Below are positions 41,359-50,769 of a DNA stretch of 64,000 bases, piece by piece; the first letter of the stretch is position 1; each line of letters starts with the position of its first letter. The stretch covers positions 124,001 through 188,000 of the forward strand of contig CATZLI010000005.1 of NCBI GenBank assembly GCA_958421275.1, in the 5' to 3' direction. The DNA comes from an uncultured Collinsella sp. Lineage in GTDB: Bacteria; Actinomycetota; Coriobacteriia; Coriobacteriales; Coriobacteriaceae. The notes under the pieces are model-generated. The model was not told where the DNA came from. It did not search any database and saw only the letters and a program-made list of their open reading frames with translations. Position numbers and translations under genes: made by a program.

Positions 41359-41449
41359 GGAGAGCTGACCGAGAGGCCGAAGGTGCTCGCCTGCTAAGCG
41401 AGTATGCCCCAAAAGGGCATCTGGGGTTCGAATCCCCAGCTCTCCGCCA
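41359..41449 (+). tRNA. tRNA-Ser (anticodon GCT)
   Basis: 91 bases with encoded CCA. Anticodon loop CTGCTAA (GCT), long variable arm (TATGCCCCAAAAGGGCAT), acceptor strands GGAGAGC and GCTCTCC. A class II tRNA, substrate for the SerS encoded at 34586. Confidence 0.97.
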
Positions 41450-41489
41450 GTTTAACTTTAAAGAAGGGTCCCATCGGGGGCCCTTTTTT

Positions 41490-41622
41490 ATTATCGAGAA
41501 AGGGCGCTGGGGATTCGAACCCGAGAGGGCACGGGCGTTAAGCAAACGCGAAAGCGTTTGTAGCCCGTGGGCGAAAAGCCGCCAGGCTTTGAAGCCGGAG
41601 GGCATGCGTAGCATGCCCGGAC
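41490..41622 (+). repeat. tRNA-linked structured element, Ser copy
   Basis: Inverted T-arm GCTGGGGATTCGAACCC (near 41506-41522). Core: CACGGGC/GCCCGTG closing AAACGC-GAAA-GCGTTT, then AAGCC-GCCA-GGCTT, then GAAGCCGGAG and GGGCATGC-GTA-GCATGCCC. Same order as Arg and Leu copies with different stems. Flanked by 41432-41489 and 41623-41680, both tRNA-Ser tail plus terminator. Confidence 0.78.
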
Positions 41623-41680
41623 ATCCCCAGCTCTCCGCCAGTATGAATTGAAAGAAGGGTCCCATTCAGGGCCCTTTTTT
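41623..41680 (+). repeat. Second copy of tRNA-Ser 3' end plus terminator
   Basis: ATCCCCAGCTCTCCGCCA and a terminator AGGGTCCCATTCAGGGCCCT plus TTTT, matching 41432-41489 but more diverged than in the Phe and Leu repeats. An inverted T-arm without core (CTGGGGATTCGAACCCT) follows at 41698-41714. Confidence 0.9.
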
Positions 41681-41772
41681 GATTAGGAGAATGTTAACTG
41701 GGGATTCGAACCCTCAAAAAATGAGGCGCCCCGTTGGACGCCTCCTTTCAGCGAGTGTATTGTTCTTCGACC

Positions 41773-43113
41773 TTACACCTCGGGTGCCTTGGCTACGGTC
41801 TCGCTCTCGGCTGTGAGCGGGCGGTTGTCGATGCGGCGGCCCAAGCGATCGAGCTTCACGAGCAGCCATTCAATGGGATTCGGCCCTGCACCTTCCTCGT
41901 CGGCAACCAGGTCCATAACGGCGACCTTGGTGCCGTCCTGCTTGAGCGTAACGCTGCCCACCTTGTCGCCCACATGCACCGTGCCCGAAAGATCGTCGTA
42001 GCTAACCTTTTCGGTCACCTCGCCGGCAAGGGAAAACACGGTCGCTTGCGCCGTGGGATCGGCGAGCGTGGCGTCGATTGTCTTATCCGTCCAATCTGTC
42101 TGGCTAATGCGTGCCATAAGCGGGTTGCCGTTGGCGGTCTTTTCCTGCGTGTTGGCGATTGCGACCGTCACCTTGTGACCGTAGTACCAATTGGCAAGGG
42201 TTGCGGTATCGGTAAAGCGCTGGTCGGTGGTGGTGGAGTTCAAAACGACGGTGTAGATCTCGTCGCCATCGCGGTTGTAGGCACCCGTAAAGCAATAGCC
42301 TGCATCGTCGGTGGTGCCGGTCTTGCCACCGATGTTGCCATCTTGGCCCAGCAAATAGTTATGCGTGTCCATGGAATGCGAATGGTCGGTGCCGTCGGCG
42401 CCCGTGACCTCGATCCAGGAATCCTCGCTCGCTACGACCTCGCGGATCGTGTCGTTTTTCATGGCCTCCTGCATCATCAGCGCTACGTCGTGTGCGGTTG
42501 AGTGCATATTGCCAGCCCACTCATCAAAGTCCAGACCATGCGGGTTTTCAAAAAGCGTACCGGTGCAGCCGAGCTTCTTAGCGCGCTCGTTCATGGCCTT
42601 CACAAATGTGGCCTCGGCGTCTTTGGTCTTAGGGTCGATCTTCTTGCCCACATATTCGGCGAGTACGATGGCGGCGTCGTTGCCCGAGGGAATCATCAGG
42701 CCGCGCAGTGCCTGCTCCACGGTAAGCTCGTCGCCTTCGAGCAAGCCGGCGGTCGAATTACCCACGGTGACTGCGGCGTTGCTCACCGTGACCTTCTCGT
42801 CCATCTTGCAATTCTCGACGGTTAGGATTGCGGTCATGACCTTGGTGATCGAGGCAATCTTGACCTGCTCATCGGCGCCGCGGGCATAGTAGACGGTGCC
42901 GTCTTTGCCCATGACGAGGGCATTGGTCGCATCGATATCGGGCAGGTTTTCGGCCGTGATGCCGCGCGCATCAGCGGTTTTGCCGCAAACATCGTCGGTC
43001 GTGAGCACTTGGGCGCCGGCGACGGTGGGCACGCCAGCGGCAAGGGCGATAGCGCAGACAAAGCCGGCGGCAAGCTGGGCTGAGCGCTTTGCAAAAGAGG
43101 TGAGGGACTTCAC
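41773..43113 (-). CDS. dacA: D-alanyl-D-alanine carboxypeptidase (PBP5/DacA family)
   Basis: Low-molecular-weight penicillin-binding protein that trims the D-Ala from peptidoglycan stem peptides. From GTG at 43113 the product is 446 residues: VKSLTSFAKRSAQLAAGFVC starts a signal peptide (cleaved near AGA-QV). The serine-hydrolase motifs are S88-I-T-K91, S143-G-N145 and K264-T-G266. A C-terminal beta-rich domain follows (residues about 330-420), ending with VKLDRLGRRIDNRPLTAESE. An upstream ATG would lengthen the protein, but a -10-like TATACT on the minus strand lies between, so GTG is preferred with moderate confidence. It is divergent from a VanRS-like pair. Confidence 0.9.
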   Translation of the reverse strand: MKSLTSFAKRSAQLAAGFVCAIALAAGVPTVAGAQVLTTDDVCGKTADARGITAENLPDIDATNALVMGKDGTVYYARGADEQVKIASITKVMTAILTVENCKMDEKVTVSNAAVTVGNSTAGLLEGDELTVEQALRGLMIPSGNDAAIVLAEYVGKKIDPKTKDAEATFVKAMNERAKKLGCTGTLFENPHGLDFDEWAGNMHSTAHDVALMMQEAMKNDTIREVVASEDSWIEVTGADGTDHSHSMDTHNYLLGQDGNIGGKTGTTDDAGYCFTGAYNRDGDEIYTVVLNSTTTDQRFTDTATLANWYYGHKVTVAIANTQEKTANGNPLMARISQTDWTDKTIDATLADPTAQATVFSLAGEVTEKVSYDDLSGTVHVGDKVGSVTLKQDGTKVAVMDLVADEEGAGPNPIEWLLVKLDRLGRRIDNRPLTAESETVAKAPEV

Positions 43114-43310
43114 AGGTTTCGCTTTCGACGGGATGGTCTCTTCTGGAACAAGAGTATATCGTTTGCCGGTGTCGGCGATCATCGCGTGCGTGCGTGGCCC
43201 ACATCCGCGCCCGAACGGGCACAAGGGTGCTTAAGGCCGACTTAATCACCCACGCTTGTTGTGTGTGGCGGGCGCCCCCTCGGGCATAATGGGGCGCGAG
43301 AGGAGCACGC

Positions 43311-44006
43311 ATGAACGAGCGCATACTGGTAGTTGATGACGAGAAGGCTATTGCCGACCTAGTGGGCATCTACCTTACAAAAGAAGGCTTTGACGTCCAG
43401 ATTGCCTATAGCGGGGCCGATGCTGCCAAGGCGATTTTGGAGCAGGAGTTCGATCTGGCGCTGCTTGATGTCATGCTGCCCGATATCGATGGCTTTGAGC
43501 TGCTGCGTACGATCCGTTCCAGTCATACCTATCCCGTGATCATGCTGACGGCGCGCGATGCCCAGCAAGACAAGATCGGGGGCCTTTCGCTTGGCGCGGA
43601 CGATTACGTGGTTAAGCCGTTCCGCCCGCTGGAGCTCATCGCGCGCGTGCACGCTCAGCTTCGCCGCTACACCAGCTACGGTAGCCGTGCGCAGGCGGCC
43701 GAGTCGCCGACCATTCAGCTCGACGGCTTGGAGATCAACCGCGATGCTCGTTCCGTAACGGTGGACGGTTCACCGGTACGCCTCACACCCACCGAGTATT
43801 CAATCTTGCTGTATCTGGTCGAGCATCGCGGCAGCGTGGTGGCCGTGGAGGGCCTGTTCCGCGCGGTGTGGAACGAGGACTTTATGCCCGGCTCCAACAA
43901 TACGGTGATGGTGCACATTCGCCACTTGCGCGAAAAGATCGGCGACGACGCACAAAAGCCGCGCTTTATCAAAAACGTCTGGGGCGTCGGCTACATAATC
44001 GAATAA
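43311..44006 (+). CDS. OmpR/PhoB-family response regulator, VanR-like
   Basis: 231 residues: receiver domain with acidic pocket (VVDDEKAIADLVGIYL), phospho-acceptor Asp53 (LLDVMLPD) and KPF (VVKPFRPLELIARV), then a winged-helix DNA-binding domain (PVRLTPTEYSILLYLVEHRG, NTVMVHIRHLREKIGDDAQK, VWGVGYIIE). GAGAGGAGC precedes the ATG. Its sequence pattern, the sensor encoded next and the divergent D,D-carboxypeptidase resemble the VanR/VanS arrangement. A cell-wall or D-Ala-D-Ala-related signal is possible, though no vancomycin resistance genes are seen. Confidence 0.92.
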   Translation: MNERILVVDDEKAIADLVGIYLTKEGFDVQIAYSGADAAKAILEQEFDLALLDVMLPDIDGFELLRTIRSSHTYPVIMLTARDAQQDKIGGLSLGADDYVVKPFRPLELIARVHAQLRRYTSYGSRAQAAESPTIQLDGLEINRDARSVTVDGSPVRLTPTEYSILLYLVEHRGSVVAVEGLFRAVWNEDFMPGSNNTVMVHIRHLREKIGDDAQKPRFIKNVWGVGYIIE

Positions 44007-44032
44007 CGCTTTTCGCTTGTGAGGATCTTGAT

Positions 44033-45271
44033 ATGACAAAAGACGATAGACAAGCGTTCGAGGTGCCCGATCGACTCTTTGAATACGTGAGGTCGGTCGT
44101 CGACAATCGCGCGCTTGCAACGGTGCTGCTCTTTTTGCTGAGCCTGCTGCTGATTGGCATCGACAACATCGTCGGAATCTTGGCGGTGCTGCTTGTCGGC
44201 TTTTTGCTGATCGATCGATTTGAGATCGTGCGCCGCTGCATGGTGATTGGCGGCGCCGCGTGGGCCATGACGTTGGCGATGGGCGCCATGGCACTCGGCG
44301 GCATCGAAGGGCCGGTGCTGTTCGATGCCGGCTTTGTATTCAACATGCTTGGCTTTGTGCTGGCGCTTGCCGCGTGCGTGCTGTTCTTGTGTGGCCGCGC
44401 CCTGTACTACCAGGGCTACGAACAGGGCGAGCAGCATGCCGATTGTGTGCTGGCCGCTCGTATTCAAGATCGCCTGATCGATCACCCCGACACCTGGGAC
44501 AACATCGACGGCGACTTCTTGGAGGTCGAGGGCGCCCTTAACCGCGTGCGTGACCGTGGGCGCAAGGTGCAGCAAGCTCTGCGTGACGAGTCGCATCGCA
44601 AGGACGATCTGGTCACGTACTTGGCACATGACCTACGCACCCCGCTTGCCAGTGTGGTGGGCTATCTTTCGCTGCTGCAAGAGGCTCCTGAGCTGCCGGT
44701 TGAGCAACGTGCGCACTTTACGGGCGTGGCTCTCGACAAGGCGCACCGGCTCGATGCGCTCATCGAAGAGTTCTTCGATATCACGCGCTTTGACTTCCAC
44801 GACATCGTGCTCACGCGCGGCTATGTTGATCTGGGGTTGCTGCTAGCTCAGGTGGCTGACGAGTTCTATCCCATCCTCAACGAGCAGCATAAGGAAGCCC
44901 AAGTTGATATTCGCGAGGATCTGACGGTGCTCGTGGATGGCGACAAGATGGCCCGCGTGTTTAACAACATCATGAAAAACGCCGTCGCTTATAGCTATGA
45001 GGGCTCGACTATCACGATTGAGGCCGGGCGCCAAGACGATGGCGGCGTGCGCGTGCGCTTTATCAATCAGGGCGATCCTATCCCTGCGGCTAAGCTCAAG
45101 GTGATCTTTGAGAAGTTCTATCGCCTGGATGCGGCGCGTGCGACCAATCGCGGTGGTGCCGGTCTGGGCCTTGCTATTGCCAAGGAGATCATCGCGGCAC
45201 ACGGCGGTACCGTTGCATGTGAATCGACGCCTGAACACACGATATTCACCATCGAGCTGCCCGCCGCATAG
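44033..45271 (+). CDS. Sensor histidine kinase, VanS-like
   Basis: 412 residues from the ATG at 44033. Four or so membrane helices in the first 125 residues (ATVLLFLLSLLLIGIDNIVG and following) have short outside loops, then a linker, the phospho-acceptor H199 (YLAHDLRTPLASVVGYLSLL) and a HATPase domain with NNIMKNAVAYSYEG, EKFYRLDAARATNRGGAGLG and LAIAKEIIAAHGGTVACEST. The H-box and G-boxes match VanS closely by pattern. It follows the regulator gene by 26 bases. The compact outside loops suggest that it senses a membrane or lipid II-type signal. Confidence 0.9.
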   Translation: MTKDDRQAFEVPDRLFEYVRSVVDNRALATVLLFLLSLLLIGIDNIVGILAVLLVGFLLIDRFEIVRRCMVIGGAAWAMTLAMGAMALGGIEGPVLFDAGFVFNMLGFVLALAACVLFLCGRALYYQGYEQGEQHADCVLAARIQDRLIDHPDTWDNIDGDFLEVEGALNRVRDRGRKVQQALRDESHRKDDLVTYLAHDLRTPLASVVGYLSLLQEAPELPVEQRAHFTGVALDKAHRLDALIEEFFDITRFDFHDIVLTRGYVDLGLLLAQVADEFYPILNEQHKEAQVDIREDLTVLVDGDKMARVFNNIMKNAVAYSYEGSTITIEAGRQDDGGVRVRFINQGDPIPAAKLKVIFEKFYRLDAARATNRGGAGLGLAIAKEIIAAHGGTVACESTPEHTIFTIELPAA

Positions 45272-45292
45272 CCAGCGTGCCCTTACAAACAC

Positions 45293-45374
45293 TTGACAAT
45301 GTGCTCACGTGCGTATGAGCCGCGATTCCTACTATCGATACTGCTGAATTGATATCGATATGGAGGTATGCGGT
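45293..45374 (+). promoter_or_regulatory. pstB upstream region with repeated TATCGATA palindromes
   Basis: -35-like TTGACA at 45293-45298 with a -10-like TATGAG about 15 bases on. Two perfect 8-bp palindromes TATCGATA at 45333-45340 and 45353-45360 are 20 bases apart, about two helical turns, immediately before the RBS GGAGG of pstB. A candidate regulator site. Confidence 0.45.
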
Positions 45375-46250
<876 letters not shown>

Positions 46251-46314
46251 TACCATCTAGTAAAGGTACCTTTAGGGTTAAGATGCGGTCATGCCGGCCG
46301 CAAAGGGGTTCAAC

Positions 46315-47043
46315 ATGATCTATTACGTCGAGGACGATGACAACATCAGGGATTTGACGGTCTATGCGCTGCGCAAGCAGGGAATCGAGGCCGAGGGCTT
46401 TTCGTGCGACGGCGAGTTTAAGGCCGCCGTGGCGCGACGGGTACCCGATGCTGTCCTGCTCGACATCATGCTGCCCGATACCGATGGTTTGGCGATTATG
46501 CGTCGCCTGCGCGCCGACCGCCTGACGGCGACGGTGCCCATCATGATGCTTACTGCCAAGGACACCGAGCTCGACAAGGTGATGGCGCTCGATGGCGGTG
46601 CCGACGATTACCTGACTAAACCCTTCTCGCTCATGGAGCTCGCCAGCCGCTGCCGCGCACTGCTGCGTCGCGGCGGAATGGTCAAGCAGGCGAGCGATGT
46701 GCTCAGCGTGGGCGACATCGTGCTTTCGCCCAGTCATCGCGAGGTGACCGTTGCCGGCGAGCCGCTTAAGCTCACCCTGCGCGAGTTCGACCTGCTCGAG
46801 TACCTCATGCGCAAGCCCGGCGTGGTCTTTACCCGCGAGTCGTTGCTGCAGAGCGTGTGGGGCTGGGACTTCGACGGCGGTTCGCGCACCGTTGACGTGC
46901 ACGTGCAGACGCTTCGCCAAAAACTGGGCGAGCATGCCGGCGCCATCGAGACCGTGCGTGGCGTGGGCTACCGCTTGGCCGAGCCTTCTGCCGGTGATGG
47001 TGCCGAAGGTGACGACACCGCGGCCACCGCATCGGAGGAGTAA
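46315..47043 (+). CDS. OmpR/PhoB-family response regulator, likely phosphate-linked
   Basis: 242 residues from the ATG at 46315 (AAAGGGG upstream; an ATG eight codons earlier has no RBS). The receiver domain starts MIYYVEDDDNIRDLTVYALR, with phospho-acceptor Asp50 in LLDIMLPDTDG and KPF in DDYLTKPFSLMEL. The winged helix has LKLTLREFDLLEYLMRKPGV and WGWDFDGGSRTVDVHVQTLR. It follows pstB and precedes its sensor kinase, suggesting phosphate-responsive control (PhoPR/PhoBR-like). The C-terminal tail is acidic. Confidence 0.92.
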   Translation: MIYYVEDDDNIRDLTVYALRKQGIEAEGFSCDGEFKAAVARRVPDAVLLDIMLPDTDGLAIMRRLRADRLTATVPIMMLTAKDTELDKVMALDGGADDYLTKPFSLMELASRCRALLRRGGMVKQASDVLSVGDIVLSPSHREVTVAGEPLKLTLREFDLLEYLMRKPGVVFTRESLLQSVWGWDFDGGSRTVDVHVQTLRQKLGEHAGAIETVRGVGYRLAEPSAGDGAEGDDTAATASEE

Positions 47044-47046
47044 CCC

Positions 47047-48471
47047 GTGGTCTTCGCCCCCCAGGGAAAACATACGCTGTCGCACCGCGTTTTTGTGACG
47101 ATCTTTGTCTGCGCCATGGCGGTTATCGTGGCGTTTACGGTGCTGGGTGCGTTCTTTGTGCAAAACACCTTGGCGGATGCCACGAGTGCCAATCTGGCGC
47201 AGGAAACCGAGCTCATTGCTGCCGCCCTCGACGAGCAGCAGGAGCCCATCCCGTTCTTGCGTAGCCTCGATCGCGAGGACTTGCGCATCACGCTGATTAA
47301 CAAGGATGGATCGGTTGCCTACGACAACGAGGCGTCGCCTTCCACACTGCCCAACCATGGCGATCGCCCCGAGGTCATCGAGGCCTTTGAGAGTGGTTTG
47401 GGTTCCGCGGAGCGCGCAAGCTCTACGCTCGACGAGATTATGCTGTATCGCGCCGTCGCCCTTGATAACGGCCAGGTTGTCCGCTTGGCGCAGGCCCAGC
47501 CTGGCGTTGCGGCGATTTTGCTGTCGATGGTGGCGCCGATGCTGCTTATCGCAGCAGCGGGTGCGGTACTCTCGTTTTTTATGGCGCGCCGCGAGTCCCG
47601 TGCCATCATCGCGCCGTTGCAAGAGGTGGATTTGGACCACCCACGCCGTAGCTATGAGCACGCCTATGCCGAGATGGTCCCCATGCTTGAGCGTATCGAG
47701 TCGCAGCGCCAGGAACTCAAGCGCCAAATGGCGGTGCTAGCGGACAACGACCGTATGCGCCGCGAGTTCACGGCGAATATCACCCATGAGCTCAAGACGC
47801 CGCTTACGGCGATTTCGGGCTATGCCGAGCTCATCGCAAACGGCATGGTCGAGGGCGAGGGCGACCTGCGCAACTTTGGCGGTCGCATCTATCGCGAGGC
47901 GGGCCGCTTGGCAGCGCTTGTCAACGATATCCTTACGCTGTCTAACTTGGACGAGGCCGAGCGTGCAACTGAGGGCGAGGCGGTGCCCATTGGTTCCACG
48001 GAGCCTATTGAGCTCTCGCGTGCCATCTACGCGGTTGAGCAGCGTCTTGAACAGGTCGCCCGTCAGGCGAATGTGACGATAAGTCATGAGACCAAGCCTG
48101 TGGTCATCGAGGGCGTGTCGCGCTTGATTGACGAGCTCATCTATAATCTGGCAAGTAACGCCATCCGCTACAATCGACCCGGCGGTACGGTTACGCTGCA
48201 GTGCGGCACCAACGACGAAGGCCATCCGTTCCTCGCGGTCGCCGACACGGGAATCGGTATCGCGCCTGAAGAACAGGGCAAGGTATTTGAGCGGTTCTAT
48301 CGCGTGGACAAGAGTAGGTCCAAGGCACGCGGCGGAACCGGTCTGGGTCTTGCCATTGTCAAGCATGCGGCCCTGTATCATCACGCCACGCTCGATCTGT
48401 CGAGCGAGTTGGGTGTGGGAACCACCATTACGGTGACGTTTCCCATACAGCAGGACGAGCCATTCGCATAG
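47047..48471 (+). CDS. Sensor histidine kinase, PhoR-like
   Basis: 474 residues from the GTG at 47047 (GGAGGAG just upstream, overlapping the regulator's end). Two membrane helices (VTIFVCAMAVIVAFTVLGAF, residues about 17-38, and ILLSMVAPMLLIAAAGAVLS, about 158-178) flank an outside sensor domain of about 115 residues. The phospho-acceptor is H247 (TANITHELKTPLTAISGYAE), and the HATPase domain has NLASNAIRYNRPGG, ADTGIGIAPEEQGKVFERFY and GGTGLGLAIVKHAALYHHA. It is the partner of the upstream regulator. A stem GCCGCAT/GTGCGGC after the gene may end transcription. Confidence 0.92.
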   Translation: MVFAPQGKHTLSHRVFVTIFVCAMAVIVAFTVLGAFFVQNTLADATSANLAQETELIAAALDEQQEPIPFLRSLDREDLRITLINKDGSVAYDNEASPSTLPNHGDRPEVIEAFESGLGSAERASSTLDEIMLYRAVALDNGQVVRLAQAQPGVAAILLSMVAPMLLIAAAGAVLSFFMARRESRAIIAPLQEVDLDHPRRSYEHAYAEMVPMLERIESQRQELKRQMAVLADNDRMRREFTANITHELKTPLTAISGYAELIANGMVEGEGDLRNFGGRIYREAGRLAALVNDILTLSNLDEAERATEGEAVPIGSTEPIELSRAIYAVEQRLEQVARQANVTISHETKPVVIEGVSRLIDELIYNLASNAIRYNRPGGTVTLQCGTNDEGHPFLAVADTGIGIAPEEQGKVFERFYRVDKSRSKARGGTGLGLAIVKHAALYHHATLDLSSELGVGTTITVTFPIQQDEPFA

Positions 48472-48666
48472 CGATACAACATAGGTATTGATGTAGACGC
48501 CGCATTTGACTTTCGGGTGCGGCGTTGTTGTGCAATTTTACGATTGCTTCCGACATTTTTACAGGAGAGCCTGTTTCTTATGTATAGAGTTTGGTCTCGG
48601 TAAAAAGATGCGATAACATACGGACAGTTTTGTCAATCCGAACTGGGGAAATGAAAGGCAAGCTGC

Positions 48667-49323
48667 ATGACCCTTCTCGAACTGTTCCAGCTGCTCAAAA
48701 AGCACCTCAAGCTGGTCATCACCCTTCCGGTGGTCTGCGCGATCGCCATGGGCATCGTGTCCTTCGTTGCGATGGACAACGCCTATACCGCGACGACGAG
48801 CATGTACATTCTCGCCAAGACCGACGATAGCGGTCAGATGAGCTACAACGATCTCTCGGCGAGCCAGATGCTTTCCAACGATATCGCCACGCTGCTGGAT
48901 AGCGATAGCGTTAAGAGCGGTGCCGCCAAAGAACTGGGCCTCACCGATCTGGATGACTACAAGGTGTCTGTTTCCTCCGAGACCACCACGCGTGTCATTA
49001 CGCTTTCGGTTACCGGCACCGATGCCAAGGAGACGGCTGAGGTCGCAAAGGCCATGGCCAGCTCGGTGAGTACGGTCGCTCAGAACGTCGGCGCTGCCCA
49101 GAGCATCAACGTTATCGACGAGGCTAAGACCCCCGAAGCCCCCAGCGGCCCCAAGCGCACGCTGTATATTGCCGTCGCGTTCCTCGCCGGTATCTTTATC
49201 GCAGTTGCCTATGTCGTTTTGGCAGACATGCTCAATACCCGCATCCGCGGTGCCGAAGAGGCAGAAGAGCTCCTGGGTATTCCCGTTGTTGGCCGAATTC
49301 CGGCTATGAAAGGTGGTAAATAG
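48667..49323 (+). CDS. Wzz/YveK-type chain-length or kinase-modulator protein
   Basis: 218 residues with two membrane helices (LVITLPVVCAIAMGIVSFVA, residues 15-35, and TLYIAVAFLAGIFIAVAYVV, about 166-186). The outside region between them has the Wzz pattern (YTATTSMYILAKTDDSGQ, then a helical stretch) and is followed by a short cytoplasmic tail containing LLGIPVVGRIP. Such proteins activate the tyrosine kinase encoded next and control polysaccharide chain length or export. The ATG is preceded by GAAAGG with an 11-base gap. It is the first of a three-gene cassette. Confidence 0.88.
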   Translation: MTLLELFQLLKKHLKLVITLPVVCAIAMGIVSFVAMDNAYTATTSMYILAKTDDSGQMSYNDLSASQMLSNDIATLLDSDSVKSGAAKELGLTDLDDYKVSVSSETTTRVITLSVTGTDAKETAEVAKAMASSVSTVAQNVGAAQSINVIDEAKTPEAPSGPKRTLYIAVAFLAGIFIAVAYVVLADMLNTRIRGAEEAEELLGIPVVGRIPAMKGGK

Positions 49324-49325
49324 GC

Positions 49326-50063
49326 ATGGCTAAGGCAAAGAACACCGACAAGCTCGTTGTACAGAATGCCGCCAAGACCCTTCTGGCCAACATCCGCTTT
49401 GCGAGCGTGGACGACCCCATTCGCACCATCACCGTTACCTCCTCGATTCCCAACGAGGGCAAGTCTACGGTTTCCATTAACCTTGCTCAGGCAATCGCCA
49501 CGAGCGGCAAGTCCGTGCTCCTGGTCGAGGCCGATATGCGCCGCAGGTCCCTTTCCGATATGCTCGGCGTTCGTTCGCGCGGCGGACTCTATGCGGTCCT
49601 TTCCGAGCAGATCTCCATTGACCAGGCAATTGTCGAGACGGGTCAGAAGAACTTTTACTTCCTCGATGCCGAGCCGCACATTCCCAATCCTGCCGACATC
49701 ATCGTCTCTCACCGCTTTGCCAAGCTGGTAAAGGCACTGTCCGCCAAGTTCCAGTACGTCATCTTTGATGCTCCCCCGGTTGGCACCTTCATCGATGCTG
49801 CCGAGATTGCCAGCCTGACCGACGGCACGCTTTTTGTCGTGCGTGAGGATTTCACCAAGCGCGAGGAGGCGCTCAACGCCATCGGTCAGCTTAAGAAGTC
49901 CGAGAAGGTCAAGCTCATCGGTACCGTTATGAACTACTGCGAGACCGAGACCAGCGAGTACTACTACTCCTACTACACCAAGGACGGTAAGAAGGTGAAG
50001 AAGGGCTCCGACGATCAGGGGACTTCCAAAAAGGGCATCTTCACCAACCGAGCAAACGTTTAG
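49326..50063 (+). CDS. Bacterial tyrosine kinase, CpsD/YwqD type
   Basis: 245 residues. The ParA-like fold has the BY-kinase Walker A SSIPNEGKSTVSINLAQ (near 38-54), Walker A' VLLVEADMRRRSL, and Walker B VIFDAPPVG. A Tyr-rich segment ETETSEYYYSYYTKDGKK near residues 205-222 is the likely autophosphorylation cluster; it is followed by a Lys-rich end (KKVKKGSDDQGTSKKG) rather than ending the protein. It pairs with the Wzz-like activator upstream (two-base gap) and the phosphatase downstream. Confidence 0.9.
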   Translation: MAKAKNTDKLVVQNAAKTLLANIRFASVDDPIRTITVTSSIPNEGKSTVSINLAQAIATSGKSVLLVEADMRRRSLSDMLGVRSRGGLYAVLSEQISIDQAIVETGQKNFYFLDAEPHIPNPADIIVSHRFAKLVKALSAKFQYVIFDAPPVGTFIDAAEIASLTDGTLFVVREDFTKREEALNAIGQLKKSEKVKLIGTVMNYCETETSEYYYSYYTKDGKKVKKGSDDQGTSKKGIFTNRANV

Positions 50064-50080
50064 TTGATTAAGGCTGACCT

Positions 50081-50731
50081 ATGCGTGACATTCATTGCCA
50101 TATCTTGCCGGGTGTAGACGACGGCGCCGCCGATCTCGATGAGAGCTTGGCGATGCTCGAGGCTGCCAAGCGGGCCGGTGTAACCAGAATCGTTTGCACC
50201 CCGCACTGTCGTGATCCCTATTTTGATTACGACAAGATGTGGGATGCCTTTGAGCTGCTGCGCGATAACGCTGACGGTTTTCCGCTCCAGATGGGCTTCG
50301 AGGTCAACCATCGAAAGCTCGTTGAGCTTGGTATCGATGCCGCGGAGCACTTGCATTTCGATGGAACCAATGAGTTCCTGCTTGAGCTTTCGACGCATGC
50401 CGATGCGTATGCGTTTAGAGAGTACGAGAACACGATTTACGATTTGCAGTGCCGTGGCTACCAGGTGATCATCGCTCATCCTGAGCGCTATCGTGCGGTT
50501 CAAAAGGATGTAAGCGTGGCGGAGCGCCTGGTCGATATGGGCTGCAAGCTGCAGGCTTCGGCGGACTTTATTGCCGGCGGTCGCTTTGGTCGCGAGAAAA
50601 AGCCGGCACAGCGCCTGTTCGATCAGAACCTGTACAGCTTCATCGCGAGCGATGCCCATAACGTGGGTCATTACGACTGCCTGGCGAAGGCTCGCGCGAA
50701 GTTTAGCGTGCGCGGAGCTCATTTTCGCTAA
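50081..50731 (+). CDS. Tyrosine-protein phosphatase, CpsB/YwqE type (PHP family)
   Basis: 216 residues, starting MRDIHCHILPGVDDGAADLD, with H5-x-H7 of the PHP metal site. Other ligands are visible in VCTPHCRD, HPERYRA and ASDAHNVG. The Mn-dependent PHP phosphatase dephosphorylates the neighbouring kinase. Enzymes that make the polysaccharide are not in this window, so the cassette may act in trans. The ATG is 18 bases after the kinase stop. Confidence 0.92.
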   Translation: MRDIHCHILPGVDDGAADLDESLAMLEAAKRAGVTRIVCTPHCRDPYFDYDKMWDAFELLRDNADGFPLQMGFEVNHRKLVELGIDAAEHLHFDGTNEFLLELSTHADAYAFREYENTIYDLQCRGYQVIIAHPERYRAVQKDVSVAERLVDMGCKLQASADFIAGGRFGREKKPAQRLFDQNLYSFIASDAHNVGHYDCLAKARAKFSVRGAHFR

Positions 50732-50769
50732 AATCTGTCCCTAACGTTCGCATTGAATGAAAGGGCAGC

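Noticed and set aside
25331..41622. Integrative element with its own integrase between tRNA repeats
   Set aside because: Each insert is only about 125-133 bp and holds no gene; housekeeping genes lie between the loci.
41773..45271. Vancomycin resistance cluster
   Set aside because: Only regulators of VanRS type and an ordinary penicillin-binding carboxypeptidase are present; no vanH, ligase or vanX.
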